DNA of 64,000 nucleotides from a virus. A program made the translations under genes and the position numbers. The notes below the pieces were generated by a model that was not told the origin of the DNA, did not search any database, and was given only the letters and a program-made list of their open reading frames with translations. Positions 1 to 9,032 of this stretch are shown in pieces (position 1 is the first letter of the stretch; each line of letters begins with the position of its first letter). The stretch covers positions 218,856-282,855 of the IMG/VR virus record IMGVR_UViG_3300047548_001236; one strand, 5' to 3'.

Positions 1-1
1 T

Positions 2-1456
2 AGGTTCCACCACTATGAACCATACGAGATAGATGATGCGATTGCTGGATACAAGAAGAGGTTGAGTGATAGCAACAATGATCCTACTGCCAGTGGGGTC
101 AGCTACCACCACACAACAAAAAATCTGACAGACATTAGCGAAAAGGCTAAGCTAAGTGACAAGCAATTCGATGCGATCCATTCTCTTCCTATTGGTAAAG
201 ATTACCTTAACCGACCAGAGGGCGTTCCACTCAGCCTGAGCAAAAACAAAAAGCTGACACATGAGCAGGTGGGTAAGTTGCTAGGCGCCCATGACGAGAA
301 GGTGCTTGATCATCACGAAGAGCAGCTTGCACAGAACCCTGTTGTGAAGGACGAACATATTGACGCATTGCTCAAATCACCGAGACTCAGCAAAGAAGCA
401 TTCCACTCGCTGGCCAACAATCCTAACTTGAAACAACATCACATCGACGCTCTTATCAAAGATCCAGAGACGCATGATAAGCTGGGTAGCAACCACGCGA
501 TCACTTTGACCAAGGATCATCAGGATCAGATAATAGATAGTGGCAAGTGGAAGGAAGGGTTTGCACATCGCAGTGACCTGCACCCTGATACCGTCGAGCA
601 TTTGCTGGGAAGTGGGTATGGAGCACACATCCATACGCACCTGGTCAACAACCCACATGTTGAGATGGATGATCGCCAGCTTCGTAGTTTGCATGCGCAG
701 CACAATAGAGGCGAGTCTGCAATTTCTGGAGCCATCTTCGATTCTCCAAAGACGTCTCCAGAGACGAGAGAGCATGTGTTCAATACTCATATGGATCATC
801 TTGAAAGAAGCGGTGGAGGTTCTAGCCCTGCTCTTGATACGATGATCCGTTCCAAGCATTTCACAAAAGACCACCTCGATCGAGTGCTGGATGTTGCTGA
901 CAAAACAGATAAACAACCAGGTGCAACGAACACAATGAGAATATACGCTTCGAGATATCTCAAGGCATCACCTGCTCAGCTTGATCGTCAGGTCAACGCT
1001 AGCAAGCAAGGCACCGCTCCAGTAGGTTATCTGCTTGACAATAAGAACCTGAAACCCGAACACTTGAAAACGTTGTTCAACGCTGCAGCTTCTAGCAAAA
1101 CGGAGTATGAAAAGGAAAAGGTGATGGAGCATCCATCCATCAACGGGGATGTTCTCCATCACGTGTTCGATAGTGGACATAGCTGGGATAGAACACGTGT
1201 TCTACACCACCCAAAAGTTCAAATGTCTCACTTCCAAAAAGCTATGGATGTGGGTCAATCCTTGCATGGCGCGATATCGTCTTCACCGAGTGCTCCGCCT
1301 TCGACTCTGAGTAAGCTGGCTGACTCGCCGTTCTCGTTCGTGCGTCAAAACATTGCGAGTCACAAGAACACACCTCAAGAAACCCTTGCTAACCTAGCAA
1401 ACGATTCAGCCGAAGAGGTGTCGTCCATTGCTAAGAAGCGTTTGAAGTTGAAATAA
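2..1456 (+). CDS. LRV-like helical-repeat protein, 5'-truncated by window edge
   Basis: The frame is open from base 2, so the start lies outside the window and 484 residues are visible. The protein is rich in His, Asp and Lys. It is made of irregular helical repeats of about 25-35 residues in which NP or HP is followed by a segment such as KQHHIDALIKDPE or KPEHLKTLFNAA. The C-terminal part (FVRQNIASHKNTPQETLANLA) fits the leucine-rich-variant (LRV) style of VR-x-x-(I/A)-A-x-x-x-N-TPxExL-x-x-LA. It lies directly upstream of three similar plus-strand genes, so a virion-associated role is inferred. No enzymatic motif was recognised. Confidence 0.75.
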   Translation, partial: RFHHYEPYEIDDAIAGYKKRLSDSNNDPTASGVSYHHTTKNLTDISEKAKLSDKQFDAIHSLPIGKDYLNRPEGVPLSLSKNKKLTHEQVGKLLGAHDEKVLDHHEEQLAQNPVVKDEHIDALLKSPRLSKEAFHSLANNPNLKQHHIDALIKDPETHDKLGSNHAITLTKDHQDQIIDSGKWKEGFAHRSDLHPDTVEHLLGSGYGAHIHTHLVNNPHVEMDDRQLRSLHAQHNRGESAISGAIFDSPKTSPETREHVFNTHMDHLERSGGGSSPALDTMIRSKHFTKDHLDRVLDVADKTDKQPGATNTMRIYASRYLKASPAQLDRQVNASKQGTAPVGYLLDNKNLKPEHLKTLFNAAASSKTEYEKEKVMEHPSINGDVLHHVFDSGHSWDRTRVLHHPKVQMSHFQKAMDVGQSLHGAISSSPSAPPSTLSKLADSPFSFVRQNIASHKNTPQETLANLANDSAEEVSSIAKKRLKLK

Positions 1457-1467
1457 GAGAGCCAAAC

Positions 1468-2442
1468 ATGGAATACGAACTCACATCTCAGAAGCTCGAC
1501 AACAACACCCATCTAGTGAAGAACAAGCACACGAACGAGCCAGTCGCCATACTGAAAAGAACTGGCGGCTACAAGCGAAATGAAGTCAAGTCGGAATGGC
1601 ACCCCGACTACAAGCTGTTGCACCCTGAGGTTCACGAAAACCTTCTGACGAGAAACTTCCACAAGCCACATGACAGCGTTTCTGATGCTGTTAGCAACAT
1701 CACATACATATCGCAAGATCACGCATTTGGTAAAAACTCGCGAATCGATCCTATCAAAACACGGTATGCCGGCGATTTTGATACCAAGACACCTTATGGC
1801 CAAGATACGAAAGGGCATAAGTGGCATGTGTTGGACGATGACGGGAAACACGTCGCTTCTATAACGTCATTCCACGGACCAAACCAAATTCACCGCGAGT
1901 CTCCTGTAAGTGTCGGTTGGGTCAAATCGTTCAACGATAGCGTTCCCGATAGTGTCAAAGAAGCGGCAAATTCAAAGCACGGAGGTCAGACTCTTTATGC
2001 GACGATGAACCGTATTCGTTACATGATGGACAACAAGGGTAAAGAGCCTCGCTTTGTCGGTACGCATGTCGACCCTGCGTCTAAGACTAAGATGTTCAAA
2101 ACGAATCTACCACCAGAAGAAGCGTCGAAGGCGTATGAAGAGCATCTAGCAAAGAGGCTAGGAAACGGCTACACGTTTACACGTCACGGACCCACGCTGT
2201 TTACAGCAGAGAAGCCAGCGCAAGGAAGGTACGATAGAACTTACCAACACCACGTTATAGCTATGCCTGGTCAGCTTCATCATATCGAGTCTTCGCTCCA
2301 TCACCCAGACTACGATACAACGACCAACAAGAACAAGGAAGTTGTTGAGTCGTATATGCTGAATCCTAATAAGAGACCTTACCCGTTGACGCTCGAAGAG
2401 CATCTCAAGGCACAACGTTTCCTCCTTAAAAAGGCTAGATAA
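1468..2442 (+). CDS. hypothetical virion-associated protein
   Basis: A 324-residue, basic, His-rich protein with no recognised domain. It starts 11 bp after the preceding stop, behind AGAGAG, and its stop abuts the next ATG, so it belongs to the same plus-strand unit. The middle (around residues 118-150) reads like a short beta-rich module (WHVLDDDGKHVASI). The C-terminus is charged (FLLKKAR). It lacks the helical repeats of its neighbours. Its position among His-rich repeat proteins suggests a structural or internal virion protein; this is inference only. Confidence 0.7.
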   Translation: MEYELTSQKLDNNTHLVKNKHTNEPVAILKRTGGYKRNEVKSEWHPDYKLLHPEVHENLLTRNFHKPHDSVSDAVSNITYISQDHAFGKNSRIDPIKTRYAGDFDTKTPYGQDTKGHKWHVLDDDGKHVASITSFHGPNQIHRESPVSVGWVKSFNDSVPDSVKEAANSKHGGQTLYATMNRIRYMMDNKGKEPRFVGTHVDPASKTKMFKTNLPPEEASKAYEEHLAKRLGNGYTFTRHGPTLFTAEKPAQGRYDRTYQHHVIAMPGQLHHIESSLHHPDYDTTTNKNKEVVESYMLNPNKRPYPLTLEEHLKAQRFLLKKAR

Positions 2443-4536
2443 ATGCGCAGCTTCAAATCGTATCTGATAGAGTATATAACCGACAGCCAACGTGAACGTT
2501 ACAAAAACGTCCACATGACCGACAAAGCTCGTGCCGATACCGATGAATTTTTCGGTGTCGGTAACGACAAGGTTCACGGCGAAATCGAACACGGTGAAAA
2601 GTCCGAGATACATAAGCAACTCGAGAACCATCTCGGGCGAGAGGTATCTCATGAAGAATACAACAAGGGAACCGTGAAAGACAAACACAACCGTGATGTG
2701 AAGATCGGACGTTTGATCAAGGACAATGACCTACGTATTCAGTTTGACAAGGACCCATCTCGTCAGATTGCAAAAGCACCCACTCTGAAAACAACGACCG
2801 TTCGCGGTGTTGAGGTTGCAGGGCAGACAAACCCTGTACCCAATGCTGAACATCCTGAGGGACATTCGTGGAAGGGTTATAGCTGTAAGAACATTGAGTC
2901 AGGAATCAATAGGCGTTATCTCGAGCCAGAAATCAAGCACGGGACTGTTGTTCACTATGTACATGATCACAACGGCCAAGAAATATATCGAGCAACGCTT
3001 CACCCGCACCATAACGAACATGGTGATGTTGCATATGGCTTGGATGCTGAGTATGGTATCAAACACCCGAAGTTCACAGCTGATGCCCAGCGCGTCGCGA
3101 AGGAGCTCTCTGGTGAATATAAGCCAGGAACGTTCTGGAAGCACCCGGAAGTATACAACGACAACGGCAAGAGTAATATGTTCCACCCTGGCATATCCGA
3201 AGGGCATATTTCAGATATCTTAACACACGGTTCAACCAGTGACAAACATGATATCATGATGCACCCTGCTTTCACAAGCGATCACGTGTCCAAGGTTCTG
3301 AAATACGAACCAAATGGAGCACTGAGAGGACACGCTTTATTGAGAAGCGATCTTGTGACACCAGAACACATCACGACAGCTTTGAACGATCCCGACGACC
3401 ACGTTAAGCGTATGGCTCTACACAACGGGTCCAAAATTACAGCGGATCATGTTAAACGAGCTCTTGAGCCTGACATGCCAGCGGACATTCGCCGTCATAT
3501 GGCTAAAAACCGCCATGCAACACCTGAATTGCTTTCACAAGTTATCAAGCACGATCCGAACTCGGAAGTTGTGCAAACGGCTGTAATGAACAAGAATGCT
3601 ACCCCAGAACATATAACTCAGGCTTTACAACATCCTGACGTTTACGTGAGACAAGCGGCATTGACGCGTTCTGACCTCGTCAATGACAGCCATCTGCACA
3701 CCGCTGTCCGTGACTCCAGTCCTCGTATCACAACACATGCAGCTTTTCATCACAAAGCTAAACCAGAACATCTCGACTACATTATGGATCATGGACATAA
3801 CAACGCACTCGAAGCTATGTTCCACCGTGAAAGCAACGCAACGTCTGAACACATTGGCAAAGCTCTTCGTAGCACCGATCCAAGATTCACGACAACTATA
3901 AAAGAGTTCGCTGCATCACATCCCAACGCATCTTCGGAAAATATCATGGATGCGTTGAAACTAAACAACCCACGCATCACCTATGATGTGATCGATAATC
4001 ACGATAATCTCAGCAAAGAGCATATGGATCACATAGTGAAGCATACGCCTGATGATGACGATATGATATCCGCAATATCTCGTCACCCATCGTTGCGTGC
4101 CGAGCACATTACGCATCTTCTCGATAGACCGGGCATATCAAAGAACATATTCGCAAGTCGTATATACAAACAGCTAGCCAACCACCGGAATCTCGCTCCG
4201 GAACATATGGAGAGACTGGCCAAGCACGACAACTGGAATGTTCGAAATATCATTGCCAATCGTCACGATGCTCCTGCTCATGTTCTCTCACATATCGTCA
4301 GACACGATCCAGAAGAAGCAAACAGATATGATGCTATCATGAACGACAACACTCATCCGGACGATCTGGAGCATGCTGTCAAACATGATGAAAGCGTATT
4401 CAATAAGGAAGCTGCACTGCGCAACTTCAATACGCCGGTACATGCAATCAAGCACGTTTTGGATACATATAAGACAGGCGATCTGAGAAAACAAGCCATT
4501 AGCTCTCTGCGTCAAAGAGGAATACAAGCCGAATGA
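2443..4536 (+). CDS. Internal virion protein candidate: tag, shared N-domain, LRV-like repeats (paralogue A)
   Basis: A 697-residue protein. It begins with MRSFKSYLIEY, resembling the T4 capsid-targeting sequence that ends at an (L/I)-x-E site cut by the prohead protease. Residues about 1-245 form a domain shared with the next gene, with common motifs MTDKARADTD, GRLIKDNDLR and HDHNGQEIYRATLHPHH. From about residue 255 onward there are roughly 14 helical repeats of about 28-32 residues with the pattern NATPEHI-x-x-AL-x-x-P-D-x-x-VR-x-x-A, an LRV-like solenoid. The stop overlaps the next start (ATGA). Packaging into the head is inferred from the tag; no enzyme motif was found. Confidence 0.8.
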   Translation: MRSFKSYLIEYITDSQRERYKNVHMTDKARADTDEFFGVGNDKVHGEIEHGEKSEIHKQLENHLGREVSHEEYNKGTVKDKHNRDVKIGRLIKDNDLRIQFDKDPSRQIAKAPTLKTTTVRGVEVAGQTNPVPNAEHPEGHSWKGYSCKNIESGINRRYLEPEIKHGTVVHYVHDHNGQEIYRATLHPHHNEHGDVAYGLDAEYGIKHPKFTADAQRVAKELSGEYKPGTFWKHPEVYNDNGKSNMFHPGISEGHISDILTHGSTSDKHDIMMHPAFTSDHVSKVLKYEPNGALRGHALLRSDLVTPEHITTALNDPDDHVKRMALHNGSKITADHVKRALEPDMPADIRRHMAKNRHATPELLSQVIKHDPNSEVVQTAVMNKNATPEHITQALQHPDVYVRQAALTRSDLVNDSHLHTAVRDSSPRITTHAAFHHKAKPEHLDYIMDHGHNNALEAMFHRESNATSEHIGKALRSTDPRFTTTIKEFAASHPNASSENIMDALKLNNPRITYDVIDNHDNLSKEHMDHIVKHTPDDDDMISAISRHPSLRAEHITHLLDRPGISKNIFASRIYKQLANHRNLAPEHMERLAKHDNWNVRNIIANRHDAPAHVLSHIVRHDPEEANRYDAIMNDNTHPDDLEHAVKHDESVFNKEAALRNFNTPVHAIKHVLDTYKTGDLRKQAISSLRQRGIQAE

Positions 4537-6464
4537 TAAAGTTCAAATCGTTTTTGTTGGAATATCTAACAGACAAGCAAAGGGAACGGTATAAAGACGT
4601 TCGCATGACCGATAAGGCTCGCGCTGACACGGACCATTTCTTTGGAGCTGGGAATGACAAGATACACGGCGAGATCGAGCATGACGACAAGTCAGAAATT
4701 CATCACCAGCTCGAAGCCCATCTAGGCCAGCCTATTTCTCACGAGGATTACAAAAAAGGAACGACTCTCGATCGTCACGGTCGAGAAGTGAAGATTGGCC
4801 GTCTGATTAAGGATAACGACCTTCGCAATCAGTTTGACCAAGATCCATCACGTAAGATAGCCAAAACGTCAACGCTCAAAACCACAACGGTACGTGGTAC
4901 GGAAGTAGCTGGCCAGACAAATCCTGAGCCAAACGCAGAGCATCCAAACGGCCACTCGTGGCACGACATAAGCTGTAAAAACGTTGAGAATGGCATAAAC
5001 AAGCATTATCTTGATAAAGAGATCCAACACGGCACCGTTGTCCATTTTGTTCACGACCACAACGGGCAGGAAATCTACCGAGCAACATTACACCCACATC
5101 ACAACGATGAGGGTCATACCATCTACTCCGTCGATGCGGAATATGGTATAAAACACCCCAACTTCACACAGGATGCTCATCGTGTCGCGAGCCAGCTTTC
5201 TGGCGAGTATAAAAGGGGAACATTTGTCAAAAACCGCAATGTGTATAACGACAATGGAATGAGGTATGCTCTTCACCCAGCAGCACCTGGAGCTGAGGTT
5301 GATAAAGAAACCCACGAAGAACTCGCAAAACCGTACGAAAAGCAGAGTGCTGAGAAGCTGAGAGTGCTGCTAACACATCCAAATATTTCAGGCGAAACGT
5401 TGTCACACGTTCTACACACTACTCAGGAGACGCCTGCAGACGTATGGGGTCTTGCAGCTAAACACCCAAATCTGAAAGGTGAACACCTAGAAAAAGCGTT
5501 GAACAGCACACATAGTCACACAGCGACTTCGGCTCTAAAGAATCCTAATGTTACAGCCGAACATCTGCATAAAGTGTTGGACGCTCCAGATACCAATCGT
5601 AACTGGGCTCAAAAACGAGCTGTGTTCGAATCCCCTGCTGTCAATTCGAGCCACATTGAGAAAGCTCTCAAGACCGATCCTAGCGATGATTTGTTTCATG
5701 CTGCAGCACAACATCCTAAGACAACATCTGCGCAGTTGAACGTTGTCGCTCAGCATTACCCATACATTGCTCTCCAACACAGAAACGTCAAGCCATCCAA
5801 CATCGATAAATGGTTGGATAGTGACGATGGTCGTCTACGTCAAGGAGCTGCTCTGCATAAAGCGGCTACTGATGCTAACCTCACAAAAGCTCTGTCACAG
5901 GATCCTGAAACGCGATCAGGCACTGTTTGGGCTGCTCTAGGCAACCGTAACATAAAACCACATCACATCGAACCGTTTCTGAATCACAGTAACAGAGAAC
6001 TCCGCATTGCGGCTGCTGAAAGTCCTGGAATCTCTCCTGAGCAGATTGATAAAGTTCTTGACCACGAGAAAGATCGGCATGTTTTAAGTACATTGATCCA
6101 CAGAACCAATACCAAGGTTACAGATGCACATCTACGCAAGGTTCTGAACGGTGATTATCCGATGAGAGTTAAAGAAAAGGTAGCAGAGCATCCGAACATA
6201 TCTTCTGATACGATCAACAAGGCGTTGGATTTTGCTCATCAAAACGATAATGGGAAGATGGCGCTCGACGCTCTTAGTCACGACCACGTAACCTCAGACA
6301 ACCTACACCACGCGTTGAAACTCGACAATCCTCGCATCGAGAGCGACGTCTTGTGGCATAATCAGGCTACACCAGAACACTGGGAATACGTTGCCAAGCA
6401 CAGTAAAAGCCCAGGTAACGTTGCTGTTGCCGAGCGGTTCCTGGCAAACGGTAGAAGAGGATAA
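4533..6464 (+). CDS. Internal virion protein candidate, LRV-like repeats (paralogue B)
   Basis: A 643-residue paralogue of the preceding gene. The tag MIKFKSFLLEY has a possible cleavage after LLE. It is followed by the same roughly 240-residue domain, clearly homologous along its whole length, and then a different set of LRV-like repeats (HPNISGETLSHVL, NPNVTAEHLHKVLD, SPGISPEQIDKVLD). The shared N-domain with diverged repeat arrays suggests a tandem duplication followed by repeat turnover. AGAGGAAT upstream serves as ribosome site despite the 4-base overlap. It is the last gene before a strong terminator. Confidence 0.8.
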   Translation: MIKFKSFLLEYLTDKQRERYKDVRMTDKARADTDHFFGAGNDKIHGEIEHDDKSEIHHQLEAHLGQPISHEDYKKGTTLDRHGREVKIGRLIKDNDLRNQFDQDPSRKIAKTSTLKTTTVRGTEVAGQTNPEPNAEHPNGHSWHDISCKNVENGINKHYLDKEIQHGTVVHFVHDHNGQEIYRATLHPHHNDEGHTIYSVDAEYGIKHPNFTQDAHRVASQLSGEYKRGTFVKNRNVYNDNGMRYALHPAAPGAEVDKETHEELAKPYEKQSAEKLRVLLTHPNISGETLSHVLHTTQETPADVWGLAAKHPNLKGEHLEKALNSTHSHTATSALKNPNVTAEHLHKVLDAPDTNRNWAQKRAVFESPAVNSSHIEKALKTDPSDDLFHAAAQHPKTTSAQLNVVAQHYPYIALQHRNVKPSNIDKWLDSDDGRLRQGAALHKAATDANLTKALSQDPETRSGTVWAALGNRNIKPHHIEPFLNHSNRELRIAAAESPGISPEQIDKVLDHEKDRHVLSTLIHRTNTKVTDAHLRKVLNGDYPMRVKEKVAEHPNISSDTINKALDFAHQNDNGKMALDALSHDHVTSDNLHHALKLDNPRIESDVLWHNQATPEHWEYVAKHSKSPGNVAVAERFLANGRRG

Positions 6465-6467
6465 GAA

Positions 6468-6489
6468 AAAAGCCCCTTTCGGGGCTTTT
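6468..6489. terminator. Bidirectional intrinsic terminator
   Basis: A perfect 9-bp stem (AAAAGCCCC / GGGGCTTTT) with loop TTTC. It has a T tract on the plus side and an A tract on the other side, so it can end transcripts from both strands. It lies exactly between the convergent plus-strand late genes and the minus-strand block. Confidence 0.9.
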
Positions 6490-6491
6490 CC

Positions 6492-6722
6492 TTAGGGACG
6501 AGCGATTAGCGTGTCCAGCTTTGCATTGATTTGTCGCAACGCTTCTGCTGTTGCCTCTGATTCAGTACGAGAAGCTTCCATCTGCGTTGTAGCAGTTTCG
6601 AGTTTGAGAAGCACTTCATCGATCCGCGGTTGGACAGTTTGCGTTGAAAGAAGATACGCAAGACCGATTGCGGCAATCGCCATAAGCGGAAGAGTGAAGA
6701 AGACAGCTTTCAAAAATGACAT
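6492..6722 (-). CDS. Small single-TM coiled-coil protein
   Basis: 76 residues from the ATG at 6722, chosen because AAGGAAA lies at good spacing. An N-terminal hydrophobic segment (about residues 4-24) is followed by a polar heptad-like helix rich in Glu, Ala and Leu. This is probably an inner-membrane protein with a cytoplasmic or periplasmic coiled coil. It is the last gene of the minus-strand early block. The function is unknown. Confidence 0.7.
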   Translation of the reverse strand: MSFLKAVFFTLPLMAIAAIGLAYLLSTQTVQPRIDEVLLKLETATTQMEASRTESEATAEALRQINAKLDTLIARP

Positions 6723-6740
6723 GTATTTTCCTTTCAAGTG

Positions 6741-7103
6741 TTAGCTGTAGTTAACGTGGATTTGAGCGAAGTAGTGGAAGTTACCCATCGGTTCTTTGAT
6801 TGACCGAACAACAAACTCTGGAACAAAACGACCGAACCGTTCGATGAATTGATCTTTATCAAGAATTTCGGCGCCCATTGCCATCCAACCATCAAACGTC
6901 TCGGCAAAGTCGCGAATTAAGATGTCCTCGACTTTTGTCTTTAGAACGCCTCGATTAAACACAACCCTACCATTTTCATCTCGTTGTTCCTCGAAGTGAG
7001 GCTTAACCTCATAATCTTCATCTTTTGGGTGAAGATACGTGATCAGGATGGAAATAGTTCTACCTTCACCGGTTGCTGCGTAGTCTGATACAACGAAGTG
7101 CAC
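6741..7103 (-). CDS. hypothetical protein
   Basis: About 120 residues from a GTG at 7103 that follows AAAGGTGATAAA; a TTG at 7130 is the longer alternative. A soluble protein with mixed charge and no recognised motif. It starts just after the stop of the preceding small gene. Confidence 0.6.
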   Translation of the reverse strand: MHFVVSDYAATGEGRTISILITYLHPKDEDYEVKPHFEEQRDENGRVVFNRGVLKTKVEDILIRDFAETFDGWMAMGAEILDKDQFIERFGRFVPEFVVRSIKEPMGNFHYFAQIHVNYS

Positions 7104-7107
7104 TTTA

Positions 7108-7380
7108 TCACCTTTTGAAATAATACACAACAGACGTTCCAGTCAGACCATTGCACGAGATAGTAACGTCTACAAATTCGAGATTGCCGTCCTCTGACGC
7201 GTGTTCGGAAGCCCATTTATATGCTTCCTCGAAAGAAGCAAACCCCTCTGTCAGGTGAGCATACGAGTAATGACGCCAATAGTCTTCGTCATACTCAGAT
7301 GGTTTTGGTGAAGGATAGAACAGGATGGGATGGTAAGTCCCACCCTGTGTATCTTCTGCGATACAGATTTTGTTAGTCAT
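7108..7380 (-). CDS. hypothetical small protein
   Basis: 90 residues, aromatic and acidic. The start overlaps the ligase stop by ATGA, so it is probably translationally coupled to the ligase. No family was recognised. Confidence 0.65.
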   Translation of the reverse strand: MTNKICIAEDTQGGTYHPILFYPSPKPSEYDEDYWRHYSYAHLTEGFASFEEAYKWASEHASEDGNLEFVDVTISCNGLTGTSVVYYFKR

Positions 7381-8717
7381 GCGAAGCTCATTGCCATTTG
7401 CTTGATCTCCAGAGCACGCTCGAGAGTATCGGTTTCGGTTTTGTCAGTGCGAACCTCATCAAAGCGAGGGTGAGACAGAGCATAGTGCTCACTGTCACGA
7501 CCACGGGTGATGTCATTGCAGGTGACGGCGATAATCTTGCCGATGTACCAATCACGATTGCTGTTGATCTTCTCGAGCTGTTCATCGCTGAACCCCGAGC
7601 ACGATCCCTTGATCTTGTCATCGTCGGTCTTGTATTCAATCGCACCAAACGTCTTCTCACGCTTGGTTCCGATCCGACCTTCCTTGAAGCCGGTGACACG
7701 AACGTCAATCGTCATCTCAAGCTTCATCTTCAACTGATGCTTGCTGGTGCCGTCCTTGAACACACCATCTGCATCCTTAAGAATGCCACCTTCAAGACCC
7801 TGTTCCATCCAAGCTGTGACTTTGTCGAATGCTTCCGGAATGCTGGACACCAGATGAGATTCGATCAGTTTCAATTGACGGTGTTCAACATTTGCAAGGA
7901 TTTCGCTGAGAGTCCGAAGACGCTTGGCATACTTGGTGGTGTTTTTCACCTTACGCGAAGCATCCGTATATTCTTCGGGAGTAACATAATCCCACAGATG
8001 GAACACGATCTTATCCATCGGAGGATTGTCAGAATTCAGAAGACCGTTGCTTTCCGCACGGTTCTCAGTCCCTTCAACAATCATCTCACCCATGTAGTGA
8101 CCATCAGGCAGCACGTCGATCAGATCGTTTGCAAACGTGTAGTCGTACTGCTCACCGCTACGAGACAGGAACTCGATCTTACCACCGGAGACTTGCATCT
8201 CACGATACGTCCCATCTGCCTTCAACTGAATGAAAGCAGGGAACTTGATGTCCTTTGCAGTCTTGGCAGTAAACACACCGCAACGCATGTAGACAGGTTT
8301 TGTGATCAGATCGCCGAACACTTTGTTGATCTGCGTACGGCCACAGTTAATACGCAGATCGCGATTAATCACTTTGATCAGAAGATCGCGGTCGGTAGCA
8401 TCCATCGAAAGGAACACGCGCTCCATCGCCTCGATCGCATCATTGCCAGTCACGAGACGTTCAGACAGCTTGTGCTCGAGGAAGTCGAGAGCTTGCTCGA
8501 GCGTAGTCGTTGCATTTTCCGAAACTGGGAAAGGATTGCCTCCCAGTTTCTTGTACCAATGATTCATCGTCAGATAATAACGATAGATCACCTTATCGTA
8601 GGTCATTTTCAGCACACGCTGTAGCAGAGCGTTGTCTTTGTGCTTCTTCAAAACAGCGACCTTGTGGTTCGAGCTGTTGCTGGCGTTCAGTTCCTCAACA
8701 ATATTGTGGATGCTCAT
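7377..8717 (-). CDS. ATP-dependent DNA ligase, T4 gp30 type
   Basis: A 446-residue ligase that seals nicks in phage DNA. The adenylation motif I is KADGT with the nucleophilic lysine at about residue 166, close to the position in T4 ligase. The N-terminal helical region resembles gp30 (KKHKDNALLQRVLKMTYD). Later nucleotidyltransferase motifs include GEMIVEGTENR (motif III/IIIa region), GLEGGILK (motif IV) and LKMKLEMTIDVRVTG (motif V). The length is slightly below the T4 protein's. A small gene is coupled downstream. Confidence 0.93.
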   Translation of the reverse strand: MSIHNIVEELNASNSSNHKVAVLKKHKDNALLQRVLKMTYDKVIYRYYLTMNHWYKKLGGNPFPVSENATTTLEQALDFLEHKLSERLVTGNDAIEAMERVFLSMDATDRDLLIKVINRDLRINCGRTQINKVFGDLITKPVYMRCGVFTAKTAKDIKFPAFIQLKADGTYREMQVSGGKIEFLSRSGEQYDYTFANDLIDVLPDGHYMGEMIVEGTENRAESNGLLNSDNPPMDKIVFHLWDYVTPEEYTDASRKVKNTTKYAKRLRTLSEILANVEHRQLKLIESHLVSSIPEAFDKVTAWMEQGLEGGILKDADGVFKDGTSKHQLKMKLEMTIDVRVTGFKEGRIGTKREKTFGAIEYKTDDDKIKGSCSGFSDEQLEKINSNRDWYIGKIIAVTCNDITRGRDSEHYALSHPRFDEVRTDKTETDTLERALEIKQMAMSFA

Positions 8718-8734
8718 GACGAAGGGTCTCCTGA

Positions 8735-8884
8735 TTATTCATCTTCCTCTTCGTCATACACCCACTCTTGATCCGAGTCAACGAACCCGTCATCATACAG
8801 TGCCTCGAAAATCTCATCGACCATGTGATCCTGGCCTTCGATCAACATCAAGCACCACTTTGCGTATTGTTCAGCTGTTGCCAT
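8735..8884 (-). CDS. Tiny acidic protein
   Basis: 49 residues ending in a strongly acidic tail (WVYDEEEDE). The start at 8884 is supported by GAAGAGGAAC. It overlaps the stop of the upstream small gene and lies 17 bp before the ligase start. The function is unknown; the acidic tail would fit a DNA-mimic or host-protein binder, but that is speculation. Confidence 0.65.
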   Translation of the reverse strand: MATAEQYAKWCLMLIEGQDHMVDEIFEALYDDGFVDSDQEWVYDEEEDE

Positions 8885-9032
8885 TTTTCTGTTCCTCTTC
8901 CTTCAAAACATTGATTGCCTTATCCCAATACTCCCACTGCTCAACACCGTATGAGCGAAGGATCGCTAAGAGTTCGTGCTCCTTTAGAAGCCTTTCGTAC
9001 TCTTCTCTATATATCACGACTTTATCATTCAT
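8871..9032 (-). CDS. Tiny helical protein
   Basis: 53 residues, mostly charged helix (YREEYERLLKEHELLAIL). The ATG at 9032 follows AAAGGG and overlaps the end of the upstream nucleotidyltransferase-like gene. The function is unknown. Confidence 0.6.
   Translation of the reverse strand: MNDKVVIYREEYERLLKEHELLAILRSYGVEQWEYWDKAINVLKEEEQKNGNS

Noticed and set aside
7398-8624. Long 408-codon open frame on the plus strand
   Set aside because: It is wholly antisense to the DNA ligase, has no plausible ribosome site and the ligase frame is clearly real.
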